Of a stretch of DNA of 64,000 nt, positions 1 through 9,458 are shown one piece after another. The number at the start of each line of letters is the position of its first letter. The stretch's first letter is position 1. Made by a program: the position numbers and the translations under genes. The notes below the pieces were generated by a model. That model was not told where the DNA came from. It worked only from the letters and a program-made list of their open reading frames with translations, and did not search any database. The stretch lies in contig NZ_JAPRAQ010000016.1 of NCBI RefSeq assembly GCF_029989365.1, positions 62,001-126,000 on the forward strand, given 5' to 3'. This DNA is from Bradyrhizobium sp. Arg816 (GTDB lineage: Bacteria > Pseudomonadota > Alphaproteobacteria > Rhizobiales > Xanthobacteraceae).

Positions 1-200
1 CTCTTGCCCCCGTTCCACTTGAACGGCGTCGAGCTCTTGGCCTGCTCGCAGGCCATCACGGCTTCGTTGAAGACAGAGCCCTCGACGAATGCCTTCAGCG
101 TTCGGACCTGCACGGCCATCCTCCACTCGAAATAGCCGATGGCGCCAAGGCCGGCGACGATCAACACCAGCAGCGCGATGACGATCCGCTGAAAAGTCAT
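1..200 (-). CDS. Small membrane-anchored protein, 3' end outside window
   Basis: The reading frame opens with ATG at 200 and runs off the left edge, so only about 66 residues are visible. The N-terminus is a single hydrophobic helix (about residues 5-23, core LLVLIVAGLGAIGYF), followed by a polar segment containing one cysteine and ending near KWNGGK. This looks like a signal anchor with a periplasmic domain. It lies downstream of the DUF1467 gene in the same direction, with a 45-base gap. No family was recognised. Confidence 0.55.
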   Translation of the reverse strand, partial: MTFQRIVIALLVLIVAGLGAIGYFEWRMAVQVRTLKAFVEGSVFNEAVMACEQAKSSTPFKWNGGK

Positions 201-245
201 TCGTTCCCCCAACAACGATTTAACCAGGAAATCCCAGCAAGAAAC

Positions 246-521
246 CTAAAACGGCATTCCCATCAATTTGGACAAGCGCTCGATCGAGAGATAGCCCGCA
301 TGATAGGCCGCGATGCCGATCCCGTAGATGATCGCCGAGATGATCGTGGTCCAGATCAGCTTGCCTCTCATCCGCGTCAGAACCGGTGCGCCGGGGTCGG
401 TGCCGGGCGCGCCGACGCCGTCCTCGTGCTGGCTGCGCACGCCGAACGGCAGCGTCAGGAACAGCGCGATCCACCAGATCACGAAGTAGATCGCAAGCGC
501 GGTCGATATCTGGATGGCCAT
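246..521 (-). CDS. DUF1467 family small membrane protein
   Basis: A 91-residue protein with two predicted membrane helices (about residues 5-26 and 55-77) joined by a polar loop containing PFGVRSQHEDG. This layout matches DUF1467, a small alphaproteobacterial membrane family of unknown function. It follows the epimerase gene by 11 bases, so it is probably the tail of the nuo-birA-rnj transcription unit. Function is unknown; the family call comes from recognition of the sequence pattern. Confidence 0.8.
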   Translation of the reverse strand: MAIQISTALAIYFVIWWIALFLTLPFGVRSQHEDGVGAPGTDPGAPVLTRMRGKLIWTTIISAIIYGIGIAAYHAGYLSIERLSKLMGMPF

Positions 522-532
522 GATCCGGCGCC

Positions 533-937
533 CTACGCCTGCTCGATTTCGACCAGCGCCCCGGAAAAATCCTTCGGGTGCAGGAACAGCACCGGCTTGC
601 CGTGGGCGCCGATCTTCGGCACGCCGTCGCCGAGCACCCGCGCGCCCTCCTTCATCAGCGTGTCGCGCGAGGCGATGATGTCGACGACCTCATAGCAGAT
701 ATGGTGGATGCCGCCGTCGGCATTGCGCTCGAGGAACTTCGCGATCGGTGAGGCCTCGCCGAGCGGCTCGATAAACTCGATCTTGGTATTGGGCAGCGTC
801 GCGAACACCGTGGTGACGCCATGCTCGGGCAGCGCGACCGCCTCCGAGATCTGCGCCCCGAACGCCGCGCCATAGATCTTGGCGGACTTGACGGCGTCCT
901 TGGTCGCGATCGCGACGTGGTTGAGGCGACCCAGCAT
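533..937 (-). CDS. mce: Methylmalonyl-CoA epimerase
   Basis: A 134-residue vicinal-oxygen-chelate protein, the usual length for methylmalonyl-CoA epimerase. It interconverts (2S)- and (2R)-methylmalonyl-CoA in the propionyl-CoA to succinyl-CoA route. Metal-ligand positions are visible in the paired half-domains: LNHVAIAT near the start, GGIHHICYEV in the middle and GALVEIEQ at the end. The LFLHPKDFSG segment is typical of the family. It starts 41 bases after the rnj stop codon and is followed closely by the DUF1467 gene, so it is probably cotranscribed with them. No mutase or propionyl-CoA carboxylase gene is present in the window. Confidence 0.88.
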   Translation of the reverse strand: MLGRLNHVAIATKDAVKSAKIYGAAFGAQISEAVALPEHGVTTVFATLPNTKIEFIEPLGEASPIAKFLERNADGGIHHICYEVVDIIASRDTLMKEGARVLGDGVPKIGAHGKPVLFLHPKDFSGALVEIEQA

Positions 938-978
938 GTTTCTTCTCCCTCAGCGCATGATCCGAAGACCATGCTCAA

Positions 979-2652
979 CTACACCGTCAGGACGTGTACC
1001 AGACAGGGGGGCTTTTTGCCCCAATGTTCGTTGATGACGGCCCGGACAGCGCGTCGCACCGACTCGGCCAGGGCATCCGCATCGCGGCGGCGCGCCTTCG
1101 GCAGGCCCTCGATGGTGGAGACCACGGCGTCGAAGACGATGTCGTCGAAAGGCTCGCCGTCCCGGTTCTTCTCGGGAATGCCGACGAGATCGACCTCGGG
1201 ATCGTCGGCAAGCTCGCCCTGCTCCGTCATCGCGACCGCGACGAAGGCGCAGCCGGAGAAGGCCATGCGGCGGCGCTCGACCACGGCGCGGGACTTGGAG
1301 TCCTCCAAGATCGTACCGTCCTTGTAGAGACGGCCGGAGGGCACTTCGCCGATGATGCCGGGATCGCCCGGGCCGAGCTTGATCAGGTCGCCATTGCGAA
1401 CGACCAGCACGCGCGGCACGCCGGCGGCGCGCGCGAGCTTGGCATGCTCGTTCAGGTGCAGCGCCTCACCATGGACGGGGATCAGGAGCTGCGGCTTGGT
1501 CCAGGCGATCATGTCGCGCAATTCGTCGCGGCGGGGATGGCCGGAGACGTGGACCAGATGGTCGCGGTCGGTGAGGACCTCGACGCCCTGCAGCACCAGA
1601 TTGTTGATGATCGAGCCGACGGCCTTCTCGTTGCCCGGGATGGTGCGCGAGGAGAAGATCACGCTGTCGCCGCGGTTGAGCGTGATCTCGGGATGGTCGT
1701 CATTGGCGATGCGCGCCAGTGCCGCGCGCGGCTCGCCCTGGCTGCCGGTGCACAGCGCCAGCACCTTGTCCTGCGGAAGATGGCCGTAGACCTCGGGCGA
1801 GCGGAAGTTCTGCACGCCGTCGAGATAGCCGGTCTCGCGTGCGACCTGCACCACGCGCTCCATGGCGCGGCCGACCACGACGACCTCGCGATCGGCAGCC
1901 CTGGCCGCGGCGGCGACGGCCTTGATGCGCGCGACGTTGGAGGCGAAGGTCGTCACCGCGACGCGGCCCTTGGCGGCCTTGACCAGGTCGATGATGGTTC
2001 GCGCGACCTCGGCTTCCGAGGGCGAGCGGCCGTCACGCACGGCATTGGTGGAATCACCGATCAGGGCCAGCACGCCCTCCTCGCCCAGTTCGCGCAGCCG
2101 CTTCTCGTCGGTCGGGCTCCCCAGCGTCGGGGTCGGGTCGATCTTCCAGTCGCCGGTGTGCAGCACCGTGCCCACCTCAGTGTGGATCGCCAGCGCGTGC
2201 GCCTCGGGAATCGAATGCGCGACGGGAATGAACTCGACGTTGAACGGGCCGATATCGACGCGGCCGCCCGACGGCACCACCGTCACCGGGATCTTCGGCG
2301 CGTTGCGCTCGGCGGCGCATTTGGCCTCGAACAGCGCCGCGCTGAACTGCGTGGCGTAGATCGGGCATTTCAGCTTCGGCCAGAGGTCGATGATGGCGCC
2401 GAAATGGTCCTCATGGGCGTGGGTGAGCACGAGGCCCATCAGATTCTTGCGTTCCTTCTCCAGGAAGCTGATGTCGGGCATGATCAGGTCGATGCCCGGC
2501 AGATGCTCCTCGTCGCCGAAGGAGACGCCGAGATCGACCGCCAGCCAGGCGCGCTGCTGGCGGTTGCCGAGGCCGTAGATCGACAAATTCATGCCGATCT
2601 CGCCGACGCCGCCGAGCGGCGCAAATACCAGTTCGTCAGGCCTTGCCATCAC
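979..2652 (-). CDS. rnj: Ribonuclease J (metallo-beta-lactamase / beta-CASP)
   Basis: A 557-residue RNase J. The metallo-beta-lactamase zinc motif is LTHAHEDHFGA near residue 78, further metal histidines appear in PVAHSIPEAHA and LHTGDWKID, and the beta-CASP region includes GSQGEPRAAL and VHVSGHPRRDEL. The family acts as a 5' exonuclease and endonuclease in mRNA decay and rRNA maturation. The start ATG overlaps the birA stop (ATGA), implying translational coupling. Placement directly after nuoN-birA is a common arrangement in Rhizobiales. Confidence 0.93.
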   Translation of the reverse strand: MMARPDELVFAPLGGVGEIGMNLSIYGLGNRQQRAWLAVDLGVSFGDEEHLPGIDLIMPDISFLEKERKNLMGLVLTHAHEDHFGAIIDLWPKLKCPIYATQFSAALFEAKCAAERNAPKIPVTVVPSGGRVDIGPFNVEFIPVAHSIPEAHALAIHTEVGTVLHTGDWKIDPTPTLGSPTDEKRLRELGEEGVLALIGDSTNAVRDGRSPSEAEVARTIIDLVKAAKGRVAVTTFASNVARIKAVAAAARAADREVVVVGRAMERVVQVARETGYLDGVQNFRSPEVYGHLPQDKVLALCTGSQGEPRAALARIANDDHPEITLNRGDSVIFSSRTIPGNEKAVGSIINNLVLQGVEVLTDRDHLVHVSGHPRRDELRDMIAWTKPQLLIPVHGEALHLNEHAKLARAAGVPRVLVVRNGDLIKLGPGDPGIIGEVPSGRLYKDGTILEDSKSRAVVERRRMAFSGCAFVAVAMTEQGELADDPEVDLVGIPEKNRDGEPFDDIVFDAVVSTIEGLPKARRRDADALAESVRRAVRAVINEHWGKKPPCLVHVLTV

Positions 2653-3455
2653 GCAGCTCCCACGGAGGCGGCCGAGCCGAAGAACACCTCGCCGGCCGCC
2701 ACCGGCAGGCGTCGGCCGTCAACGGTGCGGACGATCAGGCAGCCGGTGTCGTCGATGGTGTCGAAAATGCCTTCCAGCGTCATCGTCCCCGTGTTGATCG
2801 CGACCCGTTCGCCGAGGCCGCAGGCGCGCTCCAGCCAGAGCCTGCGGATCTCCGCAAAGCCGCGGCCATTGTCCCAGATGCCGAGGAACTCGACCCAGGC
2901 GTCCGACAGCGCCGAGAACAGCTCTTCCGCGCTGATCTGGACGCCGAGTGCGGCCAACGAAACGGCCGGCGTCGGCGTCCCCTCCGGCGCCGCCACGACG
3001 TTGGTGCCGATGCCGACGACGACGGCGAGACGATCGCCGATAGCCTCGGCTTCGAGGCCGATACCGACCAGCTTCTTGCCGCCCGCAAGGACGTCATTCG
3101 GCCATTTCAGGGCGTATCTGGGCCGGTCAGGACCAAGCCGCAACGCGGCCTCGAGGCTGACCTTCTCCAGGGCGGCCTCTTCCGCAAGCCCCGCCGCAAA
3201 CCCGATGGTGGCGGCAACAGCAGGCGCAATATCCAGGACCTCGAGGACGCTGGCGGCGAGATTGCCCTTCGGCGCGACCCAGGCGCGCTGGCGGCGCCCG
3301 CGGCCGGCGGTCTGGTCCGACGTCACGAACCACATCGACCCCGGTTCGCCGGCCCGTGCGTGCTCGATCGCGTCGGTGTTGGTCGAGCCGGTCCGTTCGA
3401 AAGCTGCGAGCCTGTAGCCCGCCGAGAGTGCGCGAGGACCGAGCGCGAACCCCAT
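2649..3455 (-). CDS. birA: Biotin--[acetyl-CoA-carboxylase] ligase
   Basis: A 268-residue monofunctional biotin protein ligase that attaches biotin to the carboxyl carrier protein through biotinyl-AMP. Visible motifs are TGSTNTDA, the biotin/ATP-binding QTAGRGRRQRAW, and KWPNDVL followed by KLVGIGLE. There is no N-terminal helix-turn-helix, so unlike E. coli BirA it is unlikely to repress biotin synthesis genes. It begins one base after the nuoN stop and overlaps rnj by four bases. Confidence 0.92.
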   Translation of the reverse strand: MGFALGPRALSAGYRLAAFERTGSTNTDAIEHARAGEPGSMWFVTSDQTAGRGRRQRAWVAPKGNLAASVLEVLDIAPAVAATIGFAAGLAEEAALEKVSLEAALRLGPDRPRYALKWPNDVLAGGKKLVGIGLEAEAIGDRLAVVVGIGTNVVAAPEGTPTPAVSLAALGVQISAEELFSALSDAWVEFLGIWDNGRGFAEIRRLWLERACGLGERVAINTGTMTLEGIFDTIDDTGCLIVRTVDGRRLPVAAGEVFFGSAASVGAA

Positions 3456-3456
3456 C

Positions 3457-4893
3457 CTAAAACAGCGACTTTGCCGCGGCGGAGGCGACGCTCACCACCG
3501 GGCCCGCAAACAGCGCGAACAGGATGTTGAACAGGCCAAAGACCGCCAGCACCGTCTTCACCTCGACGCGCACCGGATCGACCTGGCCGGCCGGCTCGTC
3601 GAAGTACATCGTCTTGACGATGCTGAGATAGTAGTAGGCACCCACCACGCTGGTCAGCACGCCGATGACGGCGAGCGTGAACAGGTTAGCCTTGATGGCG
3701 GCGACGAAGACGTACCATTTGGCGAAGAAGCCGGCGAGCGGCGGGATGCCCGCGAGCGAGAACAGCAGCATCGCGAACATGAAGGCGAGCAGCGGATTGG
3801 TCCGCGACAGGCCGGCGAAATCGCTGATCTGCTCCACGGCCTGGCCGTTGCGCTTCATCGCAAGGATGATCGAGAACGAGCCGAGCGTCATCGCCACATA
3901 GATCACGATGTACATCAAGACGCCCTGCGCGCCTTCGACCGTGCCGGAGGCGAGGCCGACCAAGGCAAAGCCCATGTGGCCGATCGAGGAATAGGCCATC
4001 AGGCGCTTGATGTTGGTCTGGCCGATCGCGGCGAAAGAGCCGAGCGCCATCGAGGCGATTGCCACGAACACCAGGATCTGCTGCCACTGCGAGACGATGC
4101 CGGGGAATGCGGTGAGCGTGACGCGGGTGAAGACCGCGAGCGCGGCGACCTTCGGCGCCGAGGCGAAGAAGGCGGTCACCGGCGTCGGAGCGCCTTCGTA
4201 GACGTCCGGCGTCCACATGTGAAACGGCACCGCCGAGACCTTGAAACAGAGGCCGGCGAGCAGGAAGACCAGGCCGAACACCAGGCCGATATTCGAGACG
4301 GTCGCGGCCGCGGCGATGCCGGCAAAGCTCACGGTGCCGGTGAAGCCGTAGATCAGCGAGGCGCCGTACAGCAGCATGCCCGACGACAGCGCGCCCAGCA
4401 CGAAGTACTTCAGGCCGGCTTCGGTCGACTTGGCGTTGTCGCGGTTGGAGGCCGCCACGACATAGAGCGCGAGCGACATCAGCTCGAGGCCGAGATAGAG
4501 CGAGATCAAATCGCCGGCCGAGATCAGCACCATCATGCCGAGCGTCGAGAGCAGCACCAGGATCGCGTATTCGAAGATCCGGCGCGACGGGTCCGACAGG
4601 AACTCGGTCGACAGCACCAGCGTCACCGCCGAGCCGATCAGGGCCAGGATCTTCATGAAGCGGGCAAAATCGTCGACGATGAAGCTGCCGCCGAAGGTGA
4701 CGTGCTTGCCAGCGGGCTGTGCGTAGACGAGCACGCCGACCACGACCAGCAGCAGGACCGCAAGCGTCGTGACGGTCCTGGTGGTCCCCTGCCCGCGATA
4801 GGCTCCCAGCATCAAGAGTGCCATCGCGCCGACCGCGAGCACAATCTCGGGCAGCACCGGCGCCAGTTGATAACCTGCAGTCTCAAAGCTCAT
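3457..4893 (-). CDS. nuoN: NADH-quinone oxidoreductase subunit N
   Basis: A 478-residue polytopic antiporter-like subunit of the complex I membrane arm, with about 14 hydrophobic helices. The family signature is seen in SLYLGLELMSLALYV and FHMWTPDVYEGAPTPVTAF; conserved charged residues for proton translocation sit in the E of GLELMS and in lysines of the central helices. It is the last nuo subunit gene; birA follows after one base. Confidence 0.97.
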   Translation of the reverse strand: MSFETAGYQLAPVLPEIVLAVGAMALLMLGAYRGQGTTRTVTTLAVLLLVVVGVLVYAQPAGKHVTFGGSFIVDDFARFMKILALIGSAVTLVLSTEFLSDPSRRIFEYAILVLLSTLGMMVLISAGDLISLYLGLELMSLALYVVAASNRDNAKSTEAGLKYFVLGALSSGMLLYGASLIYGFTGTVSFAGIAAAATVSNIGLVFGLVFLLAGLCFKVSAVPFHMWTPDVYEGAPTPVTAFFASAPKVAALAVFTRVTLTAFPGIVSQWQQILVFVAIASMALGSFAAIGQTNIKRLMAYSSIGHMGFALVGLASGTVEGAQGVLMYIVIYVAMTLGSFSIILAMKRNGQAVEQISDFAGLSRTNPLLAFMFAMLLFSLAGIPPLAGFFAKWYVFVAAIKANLFTLAVIGVLTSVVGAYYYLSIVKTMYFDEPAGQVDPVRVEVKTVLAVFGLFNILFALFAGPVVSVASAAAKSLF

Positions 4894-4915
4894 GGCGATA
4901 TCCTGACCTGCCCGA

Positions 4916-6424
4916 TCACTGGAGCAGTGCGGCGGCCTTCACGGCCGTCACAGCGGTGTTGTAATTGTTGACGAGTTGCTGGACCGAGACGGCCGACATA
5001 TCGAGCACCGGCTTCGGATAAACGCCGAACAGGATCGTCAGCGCGATCAGCGGGAACAGCGTCACGCACTCGCGGAAAGTGAGATCCTTCATGCTCGTCA
5101 GCGACGGCTTGACCAGCGCCCCGAACACGACCTTGCGGTAGAGCCACAGCGCGTAGCAGGCCGACAGGATCACGCCTGTCGTGGCGAAGAACGCGGTCGG
5201 GATCGAGACCTTGAAGGTGCCGAGCAGCGTCATGAACTCGCCGACGAAGCCGGAGGTACCGGGCAGACCGACATTGGCCATGGTGAAGACCATGAAGGTC
5301 AGCGCGTAGAGCGGCATCCGGTTGACGAGGCCGCCATAGGCCGCGATCTCGCGGGTGTGCAGGCGGTCGTAGACGATGCCGACGCAGAGGAACAGCGCGC
5401 CGGAGACGATGCCGTGCGAGATCATCTGGAACATGCCGCCGGCGACGCCCTGCATGGTGCCGGCGAAGATGCCCATGGTGACGAAGCCCATATGCGCCAC
5501 TGACGAGTACGCGATCAGCTTCTTCATGTCCTCCTGCATCAGCGCGACCAGCGAGGTGTAGATGATGGCGATGGCCGAGAGCGTGAAGATCAGCGGGGCG
5601 AAGTCGTGCGAGGCCAGCGGGAACATCGGCAGCGAGAAGCGCAGGAAGCCGTAGCCGCCCATCTTCAGCAGGATCGCAGCCAGCACCACCGAGCCCGCGG
5701 TCGGCGCCTCGACGTGGGCGTCGGGGAGCCAGGTGTGCACCGGCCACATCGGCATCTTCACCGCGAACGAGGCGAAGAAGGCGAGCCACGCCCAGGTCTG
5801 CAGCGACCGCGGCACGGCGGTGTGCATCAGGGTCGGGATGTCGGTGGTGCCGCCGTTCCAGTACAGCGCCATGATGGCGAGCAGCATCAGCACCGAGCCG
5901 AGCAGCGTGTAGAGGAAGAACTTGAAGGACGCGTAGACCCGGCGCGGACCACCCCAGACGCCGATGATCAGGAACATCGGGATGAGGCCGCCCTCGAAGA
6001 ACAGGTAGAACAGCACGAGATCGAGCGCCGAGAAGGTGCCGATCATCAGCGTTTCCAGGATCAGGAACGCCATCATGTATTCGCGGACGCGGTTGGTGAT
6101 CGCCTTCCAGCTCGCGATGATGCAGAACGGCATGATGGCGGTGGTCAGGATCACCAGCGGCAGCGAGATGCCGTCGACGCCCATGTGGTAGGTGATGCCG
6201 GTGGCGAGCCAGTTCGCCTTCTCGACGAACTGGAAGTCGGCGCTCGACGGATCGAAGCGCATCACCAGGATCACCGACACCGCGAAGGTGATCAGCGTGG
6301 TCCACAGCGCGATCCAGCGCGCATTGCGCCGGGCCGCCTCGTCATCGCCGCGGCTGAGATAGACGATCAGCGCGCCAACCAGCGGCAGGAACGTCGTGAC
6401 CGAAAGGATTGGCCAGGTTGTCAT
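4916..6424 (-). CDS. nuoM: NADH-quinone oxidoreductase subunit M
   Basis: A 502-residue antiporter-like subunit of the proton-pumping arm. Landmarks are FYLFFEGGLIPMFLIIGVWGG, split here by the conserved Glu and Gly run, and WLPDAHVEAPTAGSV. The length is normal. It starts immediately next to the nuoL stop, with no gap, and ends 22 bases before nuoN, so translation is probably coupled along the operon. Confidence 0.97.
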   Translation of the reverse strand: MTTWPILSVTTFLPLVGALIVYLSRGDDEAARRNARWIALWTTLITFAVSVILVMRFDPSSADFQFVEKANWLATGITYHMGVDGISLPLVILTTAIMPFCIIASWKAITNRVREYMMAFLILETLMIGTFSALDLVLFYLFFEGGLIPMFLIIGVWGGPRRVYASFKFFLYTLLGSVLMLLAIMALYWNGGTTDIPTLMHTAVPRSLQTWAWLAFFASFAVKMPMWPVHTWLPDAHVEAPTAGSVVLAAILLKMGGYGFLRFSLPMFPLASHDFAPLIFTLSAIAIIYTSLVALMQEDMKKLIAYSSVAHMGFVTMGIFAGTMQGVAGGMFQMISHGIVSGALFLCVGIVYDRLHTREIAAYGGLVNRMPLYALTFMVFTMANVGLPGTSGFVGEFMTLLGTFKVSIPTAFFATTGVILSACYALWLYRKVVFGALVKPSLTSMKDLTFRECVTLFPLIALTILFGVYPKPVLDMSAVSVQQLVNNYNTAVTAVKAAALLQ

Positions 6425-8497
6425 TTACTGGCCTCCAAAGCCGAACATGAACCAGGTGATCAGGCCGGCGGCGCCGATCAGCATGGCGAACGCGTAGTGA
6501 TAGAGATAGCCGGTCTGGATCTTCACCACGTTGCGGGTGACGTCCAGCACGCGGGCCGAGATACCGTCGGGGCCGAGGCCGTCGATGATGAAGCCATCGC
6601 CCTTCTTCCAGAGCTGATATCCGATCCACTTCGCCGGACGGACGAAGATGAGATCGTAGAGCTCGTCGAAGTACCATTTGTTGAGCAGGAACTGGTACAG
6701 CATCGGCTGGGTGTTCGCGAGCTCGACCGGCAGATACGGCCGGCGGATGTAGAACAGGTACGACACCAGGAAGCCCAGCACCATCATCACCGTCGGCAGG
6801 AAGGCGATGGTCTCGGGGATGTGGTGCATCTCCTCGATGATGTGCGGGTTCATCTTCACGGACTCGCGGAAGAACTCCTCGACGCCGTGACCGGCGAACA
6901 GCTCCTTGAACGGGAAACCCGCGACGATCGAGCCGACCGCGAGAACGCCGATCGGGACCAGTATCCAGAGCGGAGCCTCATGCGCAGCCTCGTAGTGATG
7001 CTCGTCATGGGGCTCGCCGTGGAAGGTCTTGAAGATCAGGCGCCAGGAGTAGAACGAGGTCAGGCCGGCGGCGACGACCGTCATCACGAAGCCGTACATC
7101 GCGAACGGATTATGCGAGGCGTAGGCGGACTCGATGATGGCGTCCTTGGAGAAATAGCCCGCCGTGAGCGGGAAGCCCGTGAGCGCCAGCGTGCCGATCA
7201 CCATCACCGCATAGGTGTAGGGGATCTTGCGCCAGAGGCCGCCCATGTTGCGGATGTCCTGCTCGTGGTGCATCGCGTAGATCACCGAGCCGGAGCCCAA
7301 GAACAGCAGCGCCTTGAAGAAGGCGTGCGTGAACAGGTGGAACATGCCGACCGAATAGGCCCCTGCTCCCATCGCCACGAACATGTAGCCGAGCTGCGAA
7401 CAGGTCGAGTACGCGACGATGCGCTTGATGTCGTTCTGCACGAGGCCGATGGTCGCGGCGAAGAACGCCGTGGTGGCGCCGAAGAACATCACGACGGCCT
7501 GCGCATTCGGCGCGAGCTCGAACAGCGGCGACAGGCGCGCCACCATGAACACGCCGGCGGTGACCATGGTCGCGGCGTGGATCAGCGCGGAGACCGGGGT
7601 CGGGCCTTCCATCGCGTCCGGCAACCAGGTGTGCAGCAGGAACTGCGCCGACTTGCCCATCGCGCCCATGAACAGCAGGAGGCAGGTCAGGGTCAGCGCG
7701 TCGGCATGCCAGCCGAGGAAGTCGATGGTCTTGCCGGTCAGGCTCGGCGCCGCATGGAAGATGGTCTCGAAATCGGTCGAGCTCGTCAGCATGAAGATCG
7801 CAAAAATGCCGAGCGCGAAGCCGAAATCGCCGACGCGGTTGACCACGAAAGCCTTGATCGCCGCCGCGTTCGCCGACGGCTTCTGGTACCAGAAGCCGAT
7901 CAGGAGATAGCTGGCGAGACCCACGCCTTCCCAGCCGAAGAACAGCTGCACGAGGTTGTCGGCCGTCACCAGCATCAGCATGGCGAAGGTGAACAGCGAG
8001 AGATAGCCGAAGAAGCGCGGCCGGTACGGATCCTCGTCCATGTAGCCGATGGAATAGAGGTGCACGAGCGAGGACACGGTCGTCACCACCACCAGCATGA
8101 CGGCGGTGAGCGTGTCGACCCGCAGCGACCAGTAGACCTGGAGGTCGCCGGAGAGGATCCAGGGCAACAGCGGAATCCGCATGTCGTGGTGCATGAAGCC
8201 GACATCGACCAGCGTCATCCAGGACAGCGCCGCCGAGACGAACAGCAGAGCGGTCGTGATCAGCTCGGCGCCGCGCGAGCCCGCGGCCGGCGGCTCGACC
8301 GGGCCGTGGTCGTCATGCGCGTGATCGTCGTGGCCATGATCATCATGGGCAGCCGACGCGTGCGCGTCGCCGTGGCCATGGTCGCCGTGATGCTCGACCG
8401 CGTCACCCGAGGGGTTGCGGGCATGCGCGCCGAACAGCGCGATCAGGCCGGCAAGGATGGCGCCCAGCAGAGGCAGAAAGACAATCGCCTGAACCAT
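6425..8497 (-). CDS. nuoL: NADH-quinone oxidoreductase subunit L with His-rich loop
   Basis: A 690-residue antiporter-like subunit whose long C-terminal lateral helix braces the membrane arm. The core motif is HTWLPDAMEGPTPVSALIHA, and ATMVTAGVFM follows. Between the first and second helix, residues 36-64 form an unusual loop with 11 histidines in 29 residues, mixed with Asp, Gly and Ala; most textbook NuoL proteins have a short loop there. The C-terminal region (FDELYDLIFV onward) is complete. It lies 8 bases after nuoK and abuts nuoM. Confidence 0.97.
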   Translation of the reverse strand: MVQAIVFLPLLGAILAGLIALFGAHARNPSGDAVEHHGDHGHGDAHASAAHDDHGHDDHAHDDHGPVEPPAAGSRGAELITTALLFVSAALSWMTLVDVGFMHHDMRIPLLPWILSGDLQVYWSLRVDTLTAVMLVVVTTVSSLVHLYSIGYMDEDPYRPRFFGYLSLFTFAMLMLVTADNLVQLFFGWEGVGLASYLLIGFWYQKPSANAAAIKAFVVNRVGDFGFALGIFAIFMLTSSTDFETIFHAAPSLTGKTIDFLGWHADALTLTCLLLFMGAMGKSAQFLLHTWLPDAMEGPTPVSALIHAATMVTAGVFMVARLSPLFELAPNAQAVVMFFGATTAFFAATIGLVQNDIKRIVAYSTCSQLGYMFVAMGAGAYSVGMFHLFTHAFFKALLFLGSGSVIYAMHHEQDIRNMGGLWRKIPYTYAVMVIGTLALTGFPLTAGYFSKDAIIESAYASHNPFAMYGFVMTVVAAGLTSFYSWRLIFKTFHGEPHDEHHYEAAHEAPLWILVPIGVLAVGSIVAGFPFKELFAGHGVEEFFRESVKMNPHIIEEMHHIPETIAFLPTVMMVLGFLVSYLFYIRRPYLPVELANTQPMLYQFLLNKWYFDELYDLIFVRPAKWIGYQLWKKGDGFIIDGLGPDGISARVLDVTRNVVKIQTGYLYHYAFAMLIGAAGLITWFMFGFGGQ

Positions 8498-8505
8498 GAC
8501 TGAGC

Positions 8506-8814
8506 TCAGCCCTTCATCAGATTGACGTCCTCAACCGCGATCGAGCCGCGGTTGCGGAAATAGACCACCAGGATGGCGAGACCGATCGCGGCTTCCGCAG
8601 CCGCAACAGTCAGCACCAGCAATGCGAAGACCTGGCCGACGATGTCGCCGAGGAAGGTCGAGAATGCCACGAGGTTGATGTTGACCGAGAGCAGGATCAG
8701 CTCGATCGACATCAGAATGACGATGATGTTCTTGCGGTTCAGGAAGATGCCGAGGATCCCGAGCGTGAACAGGATCGCGCCGACCGCCAGATAATGTCCG
8801 AGCCCGATCGTCAT
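8506..8814 (-). CDS. nuoK: NADH-quinone oxidoreductase subunit K
   Basis: A 102-residue, three-helix subunit near the quinone-proximal end of the membrane arm. The conserved membrane glutamates are in LMSIELILLSVN and AAEAAIGLAI. I chose the second in-frame ATG (position 8814): it overlaps the nuoJ stop as ATGA, gives the family's usual length and has a GGGTGA stretch just upstream. An upstream ATG at 8823 would add three residues. Confidence 0.94.
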   Translation of the reverse strand: MTIGLGHYLAVGAILFTLGILGIFLNRKNIIVILMSIELILLSVNINLVAFSTFLGDIVGQVFALLVLTVAAAEAAIGLAILVVYFRNRGSIAVEDVNLMKG

Positions 8815-9449
8815 TTCACCCACTCCGCCGCGTCGCTGTCCTGGAGCCCCTGCCCCGGCGCCACCTTGCGCATCGCCATCGCCATCTCGGGCGTGCGTGC
8901 ATTCTGAACGTTGATGTCCTGCCGCTTCACGTTCGCCTTGTGGCGCAGCGTCAGCACGATGGCGCCGATCATGGCGACCAGCAGCACCATGCCCGAGAGC
9001 TGGAAGTAGTGGATGTACTTCGTATAGAGCACGAGCCCGAGCGCCTCGGTGTTGCTGACATTGGTCGGGATCGCCGCCGTGATCGTCTTGGAGACGCCGG
9101 GGTTGATGACCCAGAAGCCGACGGTGAGCAGCAGCTCGAACAGGAAGATGCCGCCGATCACGAGGCCCACCGGCAGGTACTCGATGAAGCCCTCGCGCAG
9201 CTCGAGGAAGTCGACGTCGAGCATCATGATCACGAACAGGAACAGCACCGCGACGGCGCCGACATAGACGACGATCAGGATCATCGCGAGGAATTCGGCG
9301 CCCATCAGCACGAACAGGCCGGAGGCGTTGACGAAGGCCAGGATCAGGTACAGCACGGAGTGCACGGGATTGCGCGAGACAATCACCATCACCGCCGAAG
9401 CGACGCAGACGCCGGCGAAGAGATAGAAGAACAGCGCGGGAAGGATCAT
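8811..9449 (-). CDS. nuoJ: NADH-quinone oxidoreductase subunit J
   Basis: A 212-residue membrane subunit with five hydrophobic helices, including the signature third helix around FLAMILIVVYVGAVAVLF, which undergoes a pi-bulge transition in complex I. The C-terminal polar tail contains a run of Arg and Lys and ends DAAEWVK. It overlaps nuoK by four bases and starts 9 bases after the nuoI stop. Confidence 0.95.
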   Translation of the reverse strand: MILPALFFYLFAGVCVASAVMVIVSRNPVHSVLYLILAFVNASGLFVLMGAEFLAMILIVVYVGAVAVLFLFVIMMLDVDFLELREGFIEYLPVGLVIGGIFLFELLLTVGFWVINPGVSKTITAAIPTNVSNTEALGLVLYTKYIHYFQLSGMVLLVAMIGAIVLTLRHKANVKRQDINVQNARTPEMAMAMRKVAPGQGLQDSDAAEWVK

Positions 9450-9458
9450 GCTCTCATC

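Noticed and set aside
994..3417. 807-residue frame on the plus strand opposite rnj and birA
   Set aside because: It is antisense to two genes with clear motifs; its composition (Arg, Asp, Gly, His runs) is that of a GC-biased shadow frame.
5606..8503. 965-residue plus-strand frame opposite nuoM and nuoL
   Set aside because: Antisense to conserved nuo genes, extremely rich in Arg, Glu and His with no hydrophobic core.
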